A stretch of 58,888 nucleotides of DNA. Origin: Halanaerobiales bacterium. Lineage in GTDB: Bacteria; Bacillota; Halanaerobiia; Halanaerobiales; M55B127. Where the stretch lies: NCBI GenBank assembly GCA_018334565.1, contig JAGXLU010000009.1, positions 1 through 58,888 on the forward strand. The letters run 5' to 3'. The notes under the pieces are model-generated. The model was not told the origin of the DNA. It ran no database searches and saw only the letters and a program-made list of their open reading frames with translations. The position numbers were made by a program, and so were the translations under genes. Positions 16,901-25,270 of the stretch are shown one piece after another. Positions within the stretch are counted from its first letter, which is position 1. Each line of letters opens with the position of its first letter.

Positions 16901-17788
16901 ATGTATAAATTACAAGGAGTAATTCCAGCAATGGTAACACCGTTTAAAGAGGATAGAAGTATTGATGAAAAAGGTCTTCAAATCTTGGTTAAAAAGCTTT
17001 CGGATCAAGGATGCCATGGAATACTTATTGGTGGAAGTACAGGAGAATATACTTTAATGAGTATTGAAGAAAGAAAAAAAATATTTCAACTTGCAGTAGA
17101 AGCAGCTAAAGATGAACCGGTAGCAATTATTGCTAATACAGGTTGCCACGCTACTGAGCATACTATAAAACTATCTCAGTCTGCTCAAAAAGCAGGTGTT
17201 GATGCAGTTATGGTTTTACCTACTTATTATCTAAAAACTACTAAAGAAGGTATAAAGAATCACTATAAGAATATATCAAAAAAATTGGATATACCTATGA
17301 CAATATATCATTATCCAGAGGCTACTAATGTTTTATTATCACCTGAAGAAATAATTGAACTAAGTAAAATTGAAAATATAATAGGCATAAAAAACACAGC
17401 TCCTATGCAGCATACAAGCAAACTTTTACATTTAACAAAAGATATGGATAAATTTGATGTATTAACTGGCTATGAGCATTTGTTTTTGTCAACCCTTGCT
17501 TGTGGGGGAAGTGGCGTTATTGGTATTGTTAATAATATTGTTGCTGAAGAGCTTGTTGAAATGTATAATTTAATACAAATGGGTGACATAAAAAAAGCTA
17601 GAACAGTAAATGACAGTCTTATAAATTTATATAGTCTTATGGAAGAAGAGCCCTGCCCCGGCCCTGTAAAAGCAGCATTAAATAAAATGGGATGGCCGGC
17701 TGGCCCAAGTAGACTTCCAATAGTACCTGCCTCAGAAGAAATGAAGAAAAAAATAGAAGTGGAATTAAAAAAACTGGGGAAAATATAA
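16901..17788 (+). CDS. DapA-family lyase, probable pyrroline-4-hydroxy-2-carboxylate deaminase
   Basis: A 295-residue class I aldolase/lyase with the DapA fold: IGGSTGEYTLMS at 43-54, the catalytic tyrosine in TIYHYPEAT (Tyr136) and the Schiff-base lysine in IIGIKNTA (Lys164). The family includes dihydrodipicolinate synthase, KDG aldolases and the deaminase that turns pyrroline-4-hydroxy-2-carboxylate into alpha-ketoglutarate semialdehyde and ammonia. The last fits best, because the next genes are a proline racemase/hydroxyproline epimerase and a multi-subunit D-hydroxyproline dehydrogenase. ATG follows AGAGGGAGAG. Confidence 0.82.
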   Translation: MYKLQGVIPAMVTPFKEDRSIDEKGLQILVKKLSDQGCHGILIGGSTGEYTLMSIEERKKIFQLAVEAAKDEPVAIIANTGCHATEHTIKLSQSAQKAGVDAVMVLPTYYLKTTKEGIKNHYKNISKKLDIPMTIYHYPEATNVLLSPEEIIELSKIENIIGIKNTAPMQHTSKLLHLTKDMDKFDVLTGYEHLFLSTLACGGSGVIGIVNNIVAEELVEMYNLIQMGDIKKARTVNDSLINLYSLMEEEPCPGPVKAALNKMGWPAGPSRLPIVPASEEMKKKIEVELKKLGKI

Positions 17789-18150
17789 TATTATAAAATA
17801 TTTTAATAAATTCAGAAGAAATGAGTTTATTTATTAAAACACTACTTGTATTTCAAATTTTTATTCTTTTTTCACATAGTTTAAGTAAAAAATAGTTTTT
17901 TAAATATTAATAAGATTTTTCTTCATCATTATTTTATTAGTTATTTAACTATATAATAGAGAGTGTTTTAAGGTTTTTGTATAAAGATTTCCCTTTATTT
18001 ATCTAGTTATAGCGGGAGATAAACCTCTTATTTTTTAGTGTTTTTTTGATTTTTTCTCTACATATAGTCCATAAATTGGAGAACAGAAAACATTTAAAAT
18101 TAGATGAACATAAGATAAATATAGGTTAATTAATGGGGAAGGTGAGAATT
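17789..18150 (+). other. AT-rich gap between deaminase and racemase genes
   Basis: About 360 bases without a credible ORF, strong hairpin or clear promoter. A promoter for the following genes may lie here but no -35/-10 pair stands out. Confidence 0.4.
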
Positions 18151-19170
18151 ATGAGGTTTGAAAGAGTTTTTAATACGATAAGCACCCACACTGCTGGGCA
18201 ACCAACCAGGACCATAGTGGGGGGAATTCCCTATGTATTAGGAACAACTATGCAAGAAAAGATGCAGCATATGCAAAAAAACCAAGATTGGATTAGAAAG
18301 GCTTTGATGTATGAACCCAGAGGTAATAATGTTATGTCAGGAGTAATATTAACCGAACCTTGCAATCCCGAAGCTGATATAGGTGTTATATTCATTGAAG
18401 TGGGCGGTTATTTGCCAATGTGTGGTCATGATACGATAGGAGTATCAACAGCGTTAATTGAAAGTGGTATAATAAAAGCAAAAGAGCCGGTTACAAAAAT
18501 AACTCTTGACACACCAGCCGGGTTAGTAAAAGTAAAAGTTAATGTAAAAGATAATGTAGCTCGCGAAGTTAGTTTTACCAATATACCATCTTTTTTATTT
18601 CTTAAAGAAAAACAAATAAAAGTAGAAAAATTAAATCAAATAAAAGTAGATATCGCTTATGGCGGTAATTTTTATATTATAGTAGATGAATCAGATTTGG
18701 GAGAAAAGTTAATTCCGGAATATGCAAATAAAATTATTGAAAAAGCGAATCTAATTAAATCTGCTGTTAATAAACAGATAAATATATATCACCCAGAAAA
18801 AGAATTCATTAATAAGGCAACTCATGTAATGATAACATCTAATCCTTTAACAGATAAAGGGGATACAAAAAATGTTGTAGTACTTCCACCGGGTTCTATA
18901 GATCGTTCACCGTGTGGCACAGGAACTTCTGCAAAATTAGCCTGGTTATATGCCAATGATCTGGTTAAGACTAATGAAAAATTAAATTTTGAAAGCATTA
19001 TTAATACCTATTTTACTGGAAAGATAATAGATGTTACTAAGGTTGGAAAGTTCCAGGCAGTAATACCAGAAATAACCGGTCGTGCATATGTAACAGGAAT
19101 GAATCAGTGGATTATTGATCCAGAAGATCCGATCCGGGAAGGTTTTTTGCTTGGTAGGAAAACGGATTAA
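18151..19170 (+). CDS. Proline racemase / 4-hydroxyproline 2-epimerase
   Basis: A 339-residue PLP-independent racemase. Both catalytic cysteines are present: Cys in GGYLPMCGHDTIG (about residue 91) and Cys in DRSPCGTGTSA (about residue 255). This excludes the trans-3-hydroxyproline dehydratase branch, which has Thr at the second place. Proline and 4-hydroxyproline as substrates cannot be separated by eye, but the following D-amino-acid/D-hydroxyproline dehydrogenase genes favour conversion of trans-4-hydroxy-L-proline to cis-4-hydroxy-D-proline. The track start at 18133 has no ribosome site; GGAAGGTGAG directly precedes ATG 18151, giving MRFERVFNTISTHTAGQPTR, the normal family N-terminus. Confidence 0.88.
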   Translation: MRFERVFNTISTHTAGQPTRTIVGGIPYVLGTTMQEKMQHMQKNQDWIRKALMYEPRGNNVMSGVILTEPCNPEADIGVIFIEVGGYLPMCGHDTIGVSTALIESGIIKAKEPVTKITLDTPAGLVKVKVNVKDNVAREVSFTNIPSFLFLKEKQIKVEKLNQIKVDIAYGGNFYIIVDESDLGEKLIPEYANKIIEKANLIKSAVNKQINIYHPEKEFINKATHVMITSNPLTDKGDTKNVVVLPPGSIDRSPCGTGTSAKLAWLYANDLVKTNEKLNFESIINTYFTGKIIDVTKVGKFQAVIPEITGRAYVTGMNQWIIDPEDPIREGFLLGRKTD

Positions 19171-19187
19171 TTTAAGGGGGAAAATCT

Positions 19188-19514
19188 ATGGCTGGTAGAA
19201 TTGATAGACACCCTATCTTGGGAAAAAGAAAAGCAAAAGAAGAAGTTGAAATAATTTTTAACGGCAAAAAAATCAAGGCTGAAAAAGGTGAGATGATAGC
19301 TGCAGCCTTGCAAGCTAAAGGAATCAGAATTCATAGATTTACAATAAAAAATAAAGAACCTCGCGGGGTTTTTTGTGGTATTGGCCAGTGTACCGACTGT
19401 GCTATGGAAGTAAATGGACAGCCGAACGTGAGAACCTGTGTAACTCCTGTAGAAGAGGGTATGGTTATAAATACTCAATATGGTTTAAATAGAGATGGTG
19501 ATAATATTGATTAA
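19188..19514 (+). CDS. [2Fe-2S] subunit of D-hydroxyproline dehydrogenase (HcnA-like)
   Basis: A 108-residue ferredoxin-like subunit with the four cluster cysteines in GVFCGIGQCTDCAMEV and VRTCVTP. Small proteins of this type are the electron-carrying gamma subunit of HcnABC-like D-amino-acid or D-hydroxyproline dehydrogenases. ATG 19188 follows AAGGGGG, 17 bases after the racemase stop, and its end overlaps the next gene by a few bases, which implies coupled translation. Confidence 0.87.
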   Translation: MAGRIDRHPILGKRKAKEEVEIIFNGKKIKAEKGEMIAAALQAKGIRIHRFTIKNKEPRGVFCGIGQCTDCAMEVNGQPNVRTCVTPVEEGMVINTQYGLNRDGDNID

Positions 19515-21132
19515 AATGGAGATGGTAGTTATAGGTGCAGGACCTGCTGGTTTATCATCTGCTATAGAAGCAGCTAAAGAAGGGGTTGAGGTTCTTCTTG
19601 TTGATGAAAATCTTAAAGCTGGAGGACAGCTATTTAAGCAGATACATAAGTTTTTCGGATCCAGTGATCATCGTGCTGGCGTTCGAGGAATAGATATTGG
19701 TAAAGAACTTATTAATGAGTCGAGAAAATTAGGGGTTAATATTTGGTTGAATAGTATTGCTATTGGTATATTTGATGATAAAAATATATTAATAAAACAG
19801 AATAAAAATGGACGAGAAAGTCTAAAAAGAGTTCAGGCAGATAAAATAATTATTGCTACAGGAGCTTCAGAAAAGGTAATTAATTTTACAAACTGGACTC
19901 TTCCTGGAGTAATGGGAGCTGGAGCAGCTCAAACGATGATTAATGTCCATCGAGTTCTTCCAGGAGATAGATTTCTTATGGTTGGTACAGGTAATGTTGG
20001 ACTGATAGTTTCCTACCAGTTAATTCAGGCTGGAGCAAAGGTTGTAGGATTAATAGATGCAGCAGAGGAAGTAGGCGGTTATGGTGTTCATGCAGCTAAA
20101 ATAGCTAGAAAAGGAGTTCCTTTTTATTTAAATCATACTATCATTAAAGCTGATGGGAATAATAAAGATGGAGTAACCGGGGCAGTTATAGCTGAAGTTG
20201 ATGATAATTGGCAGCCTATTTCTGGAACTGAAAAAGAATTAAAAGTAGATGTAATTACATTAGCAGCAGGATTAAAACCACTTTCAGAGTTGGCTAATAT
20301 GGCTGGTTGTAAAAGAACATATATTTCTGAACTCGGTGGTTGGGTTCCCCTGCACAATGAAAACATGGAATCAACTGTGTCAGGGGTTTATGTGGTAGGA
20401 GATGTTACCGGTGTAGAAGAGGCCAACACAGCTTTAGAAGAAGGTAGGCTGGCCGGGATAGATGCAGCCGAAAAATTAGGAAGAATAGCTGCTAAAGAAA
20501 GTAATAATAAAAAGAAAAATATTACAAAAAGAGTAAAAAACTTGAGGTTGGGTCCTTTTGGTGAAAACAGACTGAAAGCAAAAGAAAAATTGATAAAAGA
20601 ATATTATGAATTAACAGACAAAGACTGCAGAGAAAAATATGATCCAGTAAAAGCAATGGAACACCAGTCAGGTGAAAAAATAAAGAGAATATCTGTAGAC
20701 CATATTGACAAAACTCAAGGGCCAGTAGCAGTAATAGAATGCAATCAAGAAATTCCTTGTAATCCCTGTGAATTAGCTTGTAAGTTTGGTGCTATTGAAA
20801 TTGGAGAACCAATCACAAATATTCCTATACTAAATGAAGAAAAATGTACGGGATGTGGTCTTTGTTTGCCTCAGTGTCCAGGTTTAGCAATATTTTTAAT
20901 AGATAAAAGCTATAGTTCAGATAAAAGTACAGTTGCTTTTCCATATGAATATAAGCATATTCCTAAAAAAGGAGATATTGTTGATGCAGTTGATCGTCAG
21001 GGTAATTACCTATGCAAGGCTGAGGTGGTAAAAGTGCTTCAACTAGAAAAGTTTGATAAAACACCGATAGTAACTATTAGTGTTTTAGATAAATATATAG
21101 ATGATGCCCGAAATATTAAAATGTCTGATTGA
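19507..21132 (+). CDS. FAD subunit of D-hydroxyproline dehydrogenase with C-terminal ferredoxin domain (HcnB-like)
   Basis: About 541 residues. The N-terminal FAD domain begins with MVVIGAGPAGLSSAIEAA, a second nucleotide-binding site follows in FLMVGTGNVGLIVSYQLIQA, and VYVVGDVTGVEEANTALEEG is the FAD-closing motif. The C-terminal 150 residues add two [4Fe-4S] motifs, CNQEIPCNPCELAC and CTGCGLCLPQCP. Start choice: TTG 19507 after GGTGATAA or ATG 19516; the track ATG 19495 lacks a ribosome site. The ferredoxin extension means electrons from the amino acid can be handed to low-potential carriers. It overlaps the preceding subunit. Confidence 0.87.
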   Translation: MIKMEMVVIGAGPAGLSSAIEAAKEGVEVLLVDENLKAGGQLFKQIHKFFGSSDHRAGVRGIDIGKELINESRKLGVNIWLNSIAIGIFDDKNILIKQNKNGRESLKRVQADKIIIATGASEKVINFTNWTLPGVMGAGAAQTMINVHRVLPGDRFLMVGTGNVGLIVSYQLIQAGAKVVGLIDAAEEVGGYGVHAAKIARKGVPFYLNHTIIKADGNNKDGVTGAVIAEVDDNWQPISGTEKELKVDVITLAAGLKPLSELANMAGCKRTYISELGGWVPLHNENMESTVSGVYVVGDVTGVEEANTALEEGRLAGIDAAEKLGRIAAKESNNKKKNITKRVKNLRLGPFGENRLKAKEKLIKEYYELTDKDCREKYDPVKAMEHQSGEKIKRISVDHIDKTQGPVAVIECNQEIPCNPCELACKFGAIEIGEPITNIPILNEEKCTGCGLCLPQCPGLAIFLIDKSYSSDKSTVAFPYEYKHIPKKGDIVDAVDRQGNYLCKAEVVKVLQLEKFDKTPIVTISVLDKYIDDARNIKMSD

Positions 21133-21147
21133 AAGGAGGGTTAAGTT

Positions 21148-21420
21148 TTGAAGGATGATGTAATAGTATGTCGTTGTGAAGAAGTAACTTTAGGTGAAAT
21201 TAAAGAAGCTATAGAAGCTGGAGCGAGGACAGTAACCGATGTTAAAAGAAGAACTAGAGCGGGGATGGGTCTCTGTCAAGGGAAGTCATGTGAAATAATT
21301 GTTCAACGGCAGCTTTGTAAGCAGTTAAATTTATCATCTGAAGAAGCGCATCCTGCTAGAGATAGAGCTCCGGTAAGACCAATTTCTTTTGGGGTATTAG
21401 GAGATGAATACAATGATTAA
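21148..21420 (+). CDS. BFD-like [2Fe-2S] subunit
   Basis: A 90-residue protein with the bacterioferritin-associated ferredoxin pattern VCRCEEVTLGEIKEAI and RAGMGLCQGKSC, four cysteines in the order CxC and CxxxxC. In HcnB-type enzymes this module is often fused to the FAD subunit; here it is a separate gene. TTG 21148 follows AAAGGAGGG. Its 3' end overlaps the next gene. It probably bridges the two flavin subunits. Confidence 0.85.
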   Translation: MKDDVIVCRCEEVTLGEIKEAIEAGARTVTDVKRRTRAGMGLCQGKSCEIIVQRQLCKQLNLSSEEAHPARDRAPVRPISFGVLGDEYND

Positions 21421-22603
21421 ATATGATGCTGTAATAGTTGGAGGAGGAGTTATTGGTTCCTGTATTTCTTATTATCTTACTGAGGCCGGTCTAAAAGTAG
21501 CCTTAGTTGAAAAAGGAGATATAGCGAGTGGAACAACCAGCAGCTGTGATGGCAATATACTAATTTCAGATAAAAAACCAGGTTTTGATACCGATTTAGC
21601 GGCTGTCAGCCAGAACTTGTTTGAAGAACTTGATCAAAAACTGGATTATGAGTATGATTATACTAAAAAAGGCAGCCTATATCTAATAGAAAGTCAAGAA
21701 GAATGGTCAGTTGCAGAACAGTTTGTAAAAGAACAAACTGCAAATGGATATGCAATGAGGATGCTCGATTATGATCAAGTTCATAGAGATGAGCCCCTTC
21801 TGGCTGATGATATAATTGGTGGTATAGAAATAGAGACTGATGCAGCAGTTTATCCAATGGCCTTTACTTATTCTTTAATAGATAAAGCTTGTAAAAATGG
21901 ACTTAAACTTTATAATTATAATTCTGTAGAGGATATTATTTTAGATACTAAAGGTCAGATTGAGTCTGTTTTGCTATCCGGTGGCGAAAAGATTAGGACA
22001 ACTAATGTAATAAATGCTGCAGGAGTATGGGCTCCTGAAATTGGGCAAATGGTTGGTCTAGATATTCCGATCCAACCTCGTCAGGGGCAGATTCTTGTTG
22101 CAGAAAGGACAAGGCAGGTTGGAAAACGCAAAATTGTTGAATTTGGTTATATGATGGCCAAATTTGGCAGCAAGAATTATAAGAGGGATATCCATCCTAT
22201 TCTAGAGAAATATGGGATTGCTTTTGTTTTTGAACCAACAGCTGCAGATAATTTCCTAATTGGAAGCAGTCGTCAGTTCGTTAATTTTGATAATAGAATA
22301 TCTATAGAAGTCATGAAGGGTCTAGCAGCCAGGGCTATTAGATTTTTCCCGAGTATGAAAGATATTAATGTCATTAGAGCTTATGCTGGTCTCAGACCTT
22401 ATGTTAATGATCATTTTCCTATTGTTTCTGCTGTTGAGAATGTGCCCGGCTTTTATATAGCAGCAGGTCATGAGGGAGATGGAATAGGATTGGCTCCGGT
22501 CACAGGCAAACTAGTCGAACATTTAATAATAGGAAATGACATCAATATACCCTTGGATTTAGATTTTGCAGTCCAGAAATTAAGTTTCAACAGGTTTTTT
22601 TAA
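21413..22603 (+). CDS. DadA-like FAD subunit of D-hydroxyproline dehydrogenase (HcnC-like)
   Basis: A 396-residue DAO-family flavoprotein: YDAVIVGGGVIGSCISYYL at the N-terminus, EKGDIASGTTSSCDGNI as the FAD-binding loop, and GFYIAAGHEGDGIGLAPVTG at the end. This subunit should hold the site that oxidises the cyclic D-imino acid to the imine. ATG 21413 is nine bases after AGGAG; the track ATG at 21404 abuts the ribosome site. It completes a four-protein dehydrogenase made of two flavoproteins and two iron-sulfur proteins. Confidence 0.88.
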   Translation: MIKYDAVIVGGGVIGSCISYYLTEAGLKVALVEKGDIASGTTSSCDGNILISDKKPGFDTDLAAVSQNLFEELDQKLDYEYDYTKKGSLYLIESQEEWSVAEQFVKEQTANGYAMRMLDYDQVHRDEPLLADDIIGGIEIETDAAVYPMAFTYSLIDKACKNGLKLYNYNSVEDIILDTKGQIESVLLSGGEKIRTTNVINAAGVWAPEIGQMVGLDIPIQPRQGQILVAERTRQVGKRKIVEFGYMMAKFGSKNYKRDIHPILEKYGIAFVFEPTAADNFLIGSSRQFVNFDNRISIEVMKGLAARAIRFFPSMKDINVIRAYAGLRPYVNDHFPIVSAVENVPGFYIAAGHEGDGIGLAPVTGKLVEHLIIGNDINIPLDLDFAVQKLSFNRFF

Positions 22604-22804
22604 GATAAGTGCTAAGATATATGGATCTGAATATAAGAATGTTGCTGATTCTATCAATGTTATAGCTTAAATTGGCAAGAAGATGGACTGTGTCGTAAAG
22701 TTAAAGCAATAATTATTGTGAAAGTAATTAAATTATCTTTGATAAAAGATTTTGAGAATGATATTTTGGATTACATAGAAAAGTAAATGATAGGAGGTAT
22801 AACT

Positions 22805-24688
22805 TTGAAAGAAAAGTTATTTGGATATGCAGGTAAACAACTTAGAATTTCACTATCAGACATGAAAGTAACAAAAGAAGAATTAGAGCCTAAATTGATT
22901 CGTAAGTATTTAGGAGGTACAGGTTATGGTATTAAAGTTCTCTATGATGAGCTTGAAAGCGGTATTGATCCCTTAGGAGAAAAAAATAAACTTGTTTTCA
23001 CTACCAGCCCATTAACAAAAAGACAGGTACCGGGAGGTGGCAGCCTTGAAATATGTTTTAAGTCTCCCTTAACAAAAACCTGGAGTGAATCTCGAGTTGG
23101 TGATGAATTTGGCTTTGCCATGAGGTCAGCAGGATACGATTTTCTTATCATTGAAGGCAAGGCTAAAACCCCATCCTATATAGTTATTGAAGATGACAAA
23201 GTAAAAATTAAAGATGGTAAAAATTTAATTCAAAAATCTTCCTCAGAAAAAGCTGAAGTTTTAGAAGATATATATGGGAAAGGTTATTCGATAATGACTA
23301 TCGGTCAAGGGGGAGAAAATGAGGTTTTTTATTCTGCTATAATGATTAACAACAGGGCAGCTGGTAGGGGTGGAGCTGGAGCAGTAATGGGATCAAAAAA
23401 TTTGTTGTCACTTATTTGTAAGGGCAGTAAAAAAGTAGAAGCAGCTGATCAGAATAAATTTATGAAGGCTGTTAAGGACACACATAAAAAGATTAAAGAT
23501 AACCCTGATACCAAGGGATTTAGAAAGCACGGCACGACCGGAGATATGGGTGAATGTGATGATATGGGTGATTTCCCAACCAAGAACTGGCAGTCTAATT
23601 CCTGGGGTAAGGGTGATGAGCTTTATGAACATTTCTATAAAAATAATCTTGTAGATAATAAGCAGTGTTATAAGGGCTGTCCTATAGGATGTGGAAGAAT
23701 TGCACGTGTGAAAGAAGGCAAATATAAGACGCCTTTACATGAGGGAGCTGAATATGAAACCCTAACTGCTTTTACAGCATTTGTTCTAAATGAAGATGTA
23801 GATGCAGCTGTTCACTGCGATTACCTTTGTAACGAATATGGTATTGATACAATTTCTACAGGAGCAGCTATTGCGTTTGCTATGGAATGTTATGAAAATG
23901 GATTGCTTTCAGAAGAATATACAGATGGTTTAGAACTTAAATGGGGTAATACAGAAATCTTACCTAAATTAGTTAAAAAAATTGCTAATCGGGAGGGGCT
24001 TGGAGATTTACTGGCCGATGGTGTGAAGAAGGCAGCAGACAAACTGGGAGGTCGAGCAGTAGATTTTGCTGTTCAGGTCAAGGGATTAGAAGCTCCAGCC
24101 CATGATCCTCGTTCTGGTAAAGCTCTGGCGGTAACATATGGCACTGGTAATAGAGGTTCTTGTCATATTCATCCAGTAGAAGCAATGGGGTTTGATGCTG
24201 GCAAGATGGATTTTAGTCTATCTGAATTTGGCTTACCTGACCCGGAAGATTTTGATCGCTGGGATGAAGAGGGCAAAGGCAAAGTTGTTAAGCTTCTTCA
24301 AGATGGCGGTACAATACCTGATATTATTGTTGTTTGTAAATTTATGCTTTATGTAGGGGCTGAGATTAAAGATTATGCAGATATGCTCACTGGATTAACC
24401 GGTTGGGATATTGATGGTTGGGAATTACTTGAGATAGGAGAAAGAGTTATTAATCTTCAAAAACTCTTTAACCAAAGAGAGGGCTTTGATCGAGGAGATG
24501 ATATGATTCATCCCAGAATGGGTAAAATCCCTGCTTTCGGAAAATATAAAGATCAAAAAGACTGTGCTATATATGACTATATAGCTATGCTCGATGAATA
24601 TTATCAAGAGCGGGGTTGGGATAAAGAAACCGGCCAACCACTTCCAAATAGGCTGAAAAAATTAGGTTTAGAAACATATATTACTTAA
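22805..24688 (+). CDS. Aldehyde ferredoxin oxidoreductase (tungsten/tungstopterin), stand-alone
   Basis: A 627-residue AOR. Family motifs: RKYLGGTGYGIKVLYDELES near the start, AAGRGGAGAVMGSKNLLSLI in the pterin domain, and cluster cysteines in QCYKGCPIGCGR with a later one in IIVVCKFMLYVG. The first cysteine pair is spaced CX3C rather than the common CX2C. It interconverts aldehydes and acids with ferredoxin and needs tungsten. ATG 22787 overlaps the ribosome site AGGAGG, so TTG 22805 is the start. Lying 200 bases after the hydroxyproline dehydrogenase genes, it could oxidise alpha-ketoglutarate semialdehyde to alpha-ketoglutarate. A terminator follows. Confidence 0.93.
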   Translation: MKEKLFGYAGKQLRISLSDMKVTKEELEPKLIRKYLGGTGYGIKVLYDELESGIDPLGEKNKLVFTTSPLTKRQVPGGGSLEICFKSPLTKTWSESRVGDEFGFAMRSAGYDFLIIEGKAKTPSYIVIEDDKVKIKDGKNLIQKSSSEKAEVLEDIYGKGYSIMTIGQGGENEVFYSAIMINNRAAGRGGAGAVMGSKNLLSLICKGSKKVEAADQNKFMKAVKDTHKKIKDNPDTKGFRKHGTTGDMGECDDMGDFPTKNWQSNSWGKGDELYEHFYKNNLVDNKQCYKGCPIGCGRIARVKEGKYKTPLHEGAEYETLTAFTAFVLNEDVDAAVHCDYLCNEYGIDTISTGAAIAFAMECYENGLLSEEYTDGLELKWGNTEILPKLVKKIANREGLGDLLADGVKKAADKLGGRAVDFAVQVKGLEAPAHDPRSGKALAVTYGTGNRGSCHIHPVEAMGFDAGKMDFSLSEFGLPDPEDFDRWDEEGKGKVVKLLQDGGTIPDIIVVCKFMLYVGAEIKDYADMLTGLTGWDIDGWELLEIGERVINLQKLFNQREGFDRGDDMIHPRMGKIPAFGKYKDQKDCAIYDYIAMLDEYYQERGWDKETGQPLPNRLKKLGLETYIT

Positions 24689-24811
24689 AAAAATATTATA
24701 CATCACTATTATCTTTTAAAAAGCTGATTAATTATAAAAAAAATAGTATCTACTAAGAATATTAACTTAATACAAAATAAATTTTAGAAAATATTGCTAA
24801 AAATATATATT

Positions 24812-24878
24812 GAGAGCTCCCTTTTTAAATAAAATGTTTGTATTAAAACAAATTAAAAAAAGGAGCTCTCTTTTTTTT
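24812..24878 (+). terminator. Strong Rho-independent terminator ending the hydroxyproline island
   Basis: GAGAGCTCC plus T-rich arm pairs with its complement GGAGCTCTC, preceded by an A-run and followed by eight T residues. The arms continue through the A/T runs, so the hairpin is long and may act on both strands. Confidence 0.8.
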
Positions 24879-25115
24879 ATTACTGATAATCCCATAAATT
24901 TCTTTGAGAAATTTTTATTCATAGATGTAACGAATAGATACAAAAGAGATCCGCGAAACATATATAAGAGATTATAAACAATATCACAATTATTTTTCAT
25001 GTAATAAAATAATCAAGGAAAATTTAATTTAACAATTATTCAAAAATATAAAAAAACTTTTTAGAATATACATGTGAAATTAATAATATGTTTTTATCAA
25101 ATGGATTTAATACCC

Positions 25116-25144
25116 TTGCAATCTTAATTAATTTAATATACAAT
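25116..25144 (+). promoter_or_regulatory. Probable promoter of the ABC exporter operon
   Basis: TTGCAA, a 17-base spacer and TACAAT. It lies in the otherwise featureless AT-rich gap between the terminator at 24878 and the exporter genes. Confidence 0.5.
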
Positions 25145-25270
25145 AATTATAAAGTATAATTAAGTAAAATTTAATATAAATTAGTATATACTTAATTAAA
25201 TATTAATAATTATTATTTATATTTTAATTTATTAATGAGTTTTAAGCACATGACAAAAGGAGGTTTTAAT

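Noticed and set aside
18151-19170. trans-3-hydroxy-L-proline dehydratase
   Set aside because: That branch has Thr at the second catalytic position; this protein has Cys in SPCGTGT.
22604-22804. Possible small or decayed gene before the AOR (ISAKIYGSEYKNVADSINVIA)
   Set aside because: Too short, ends in a stop, and no start or ribosome site; the similarity to any family is not convincing.
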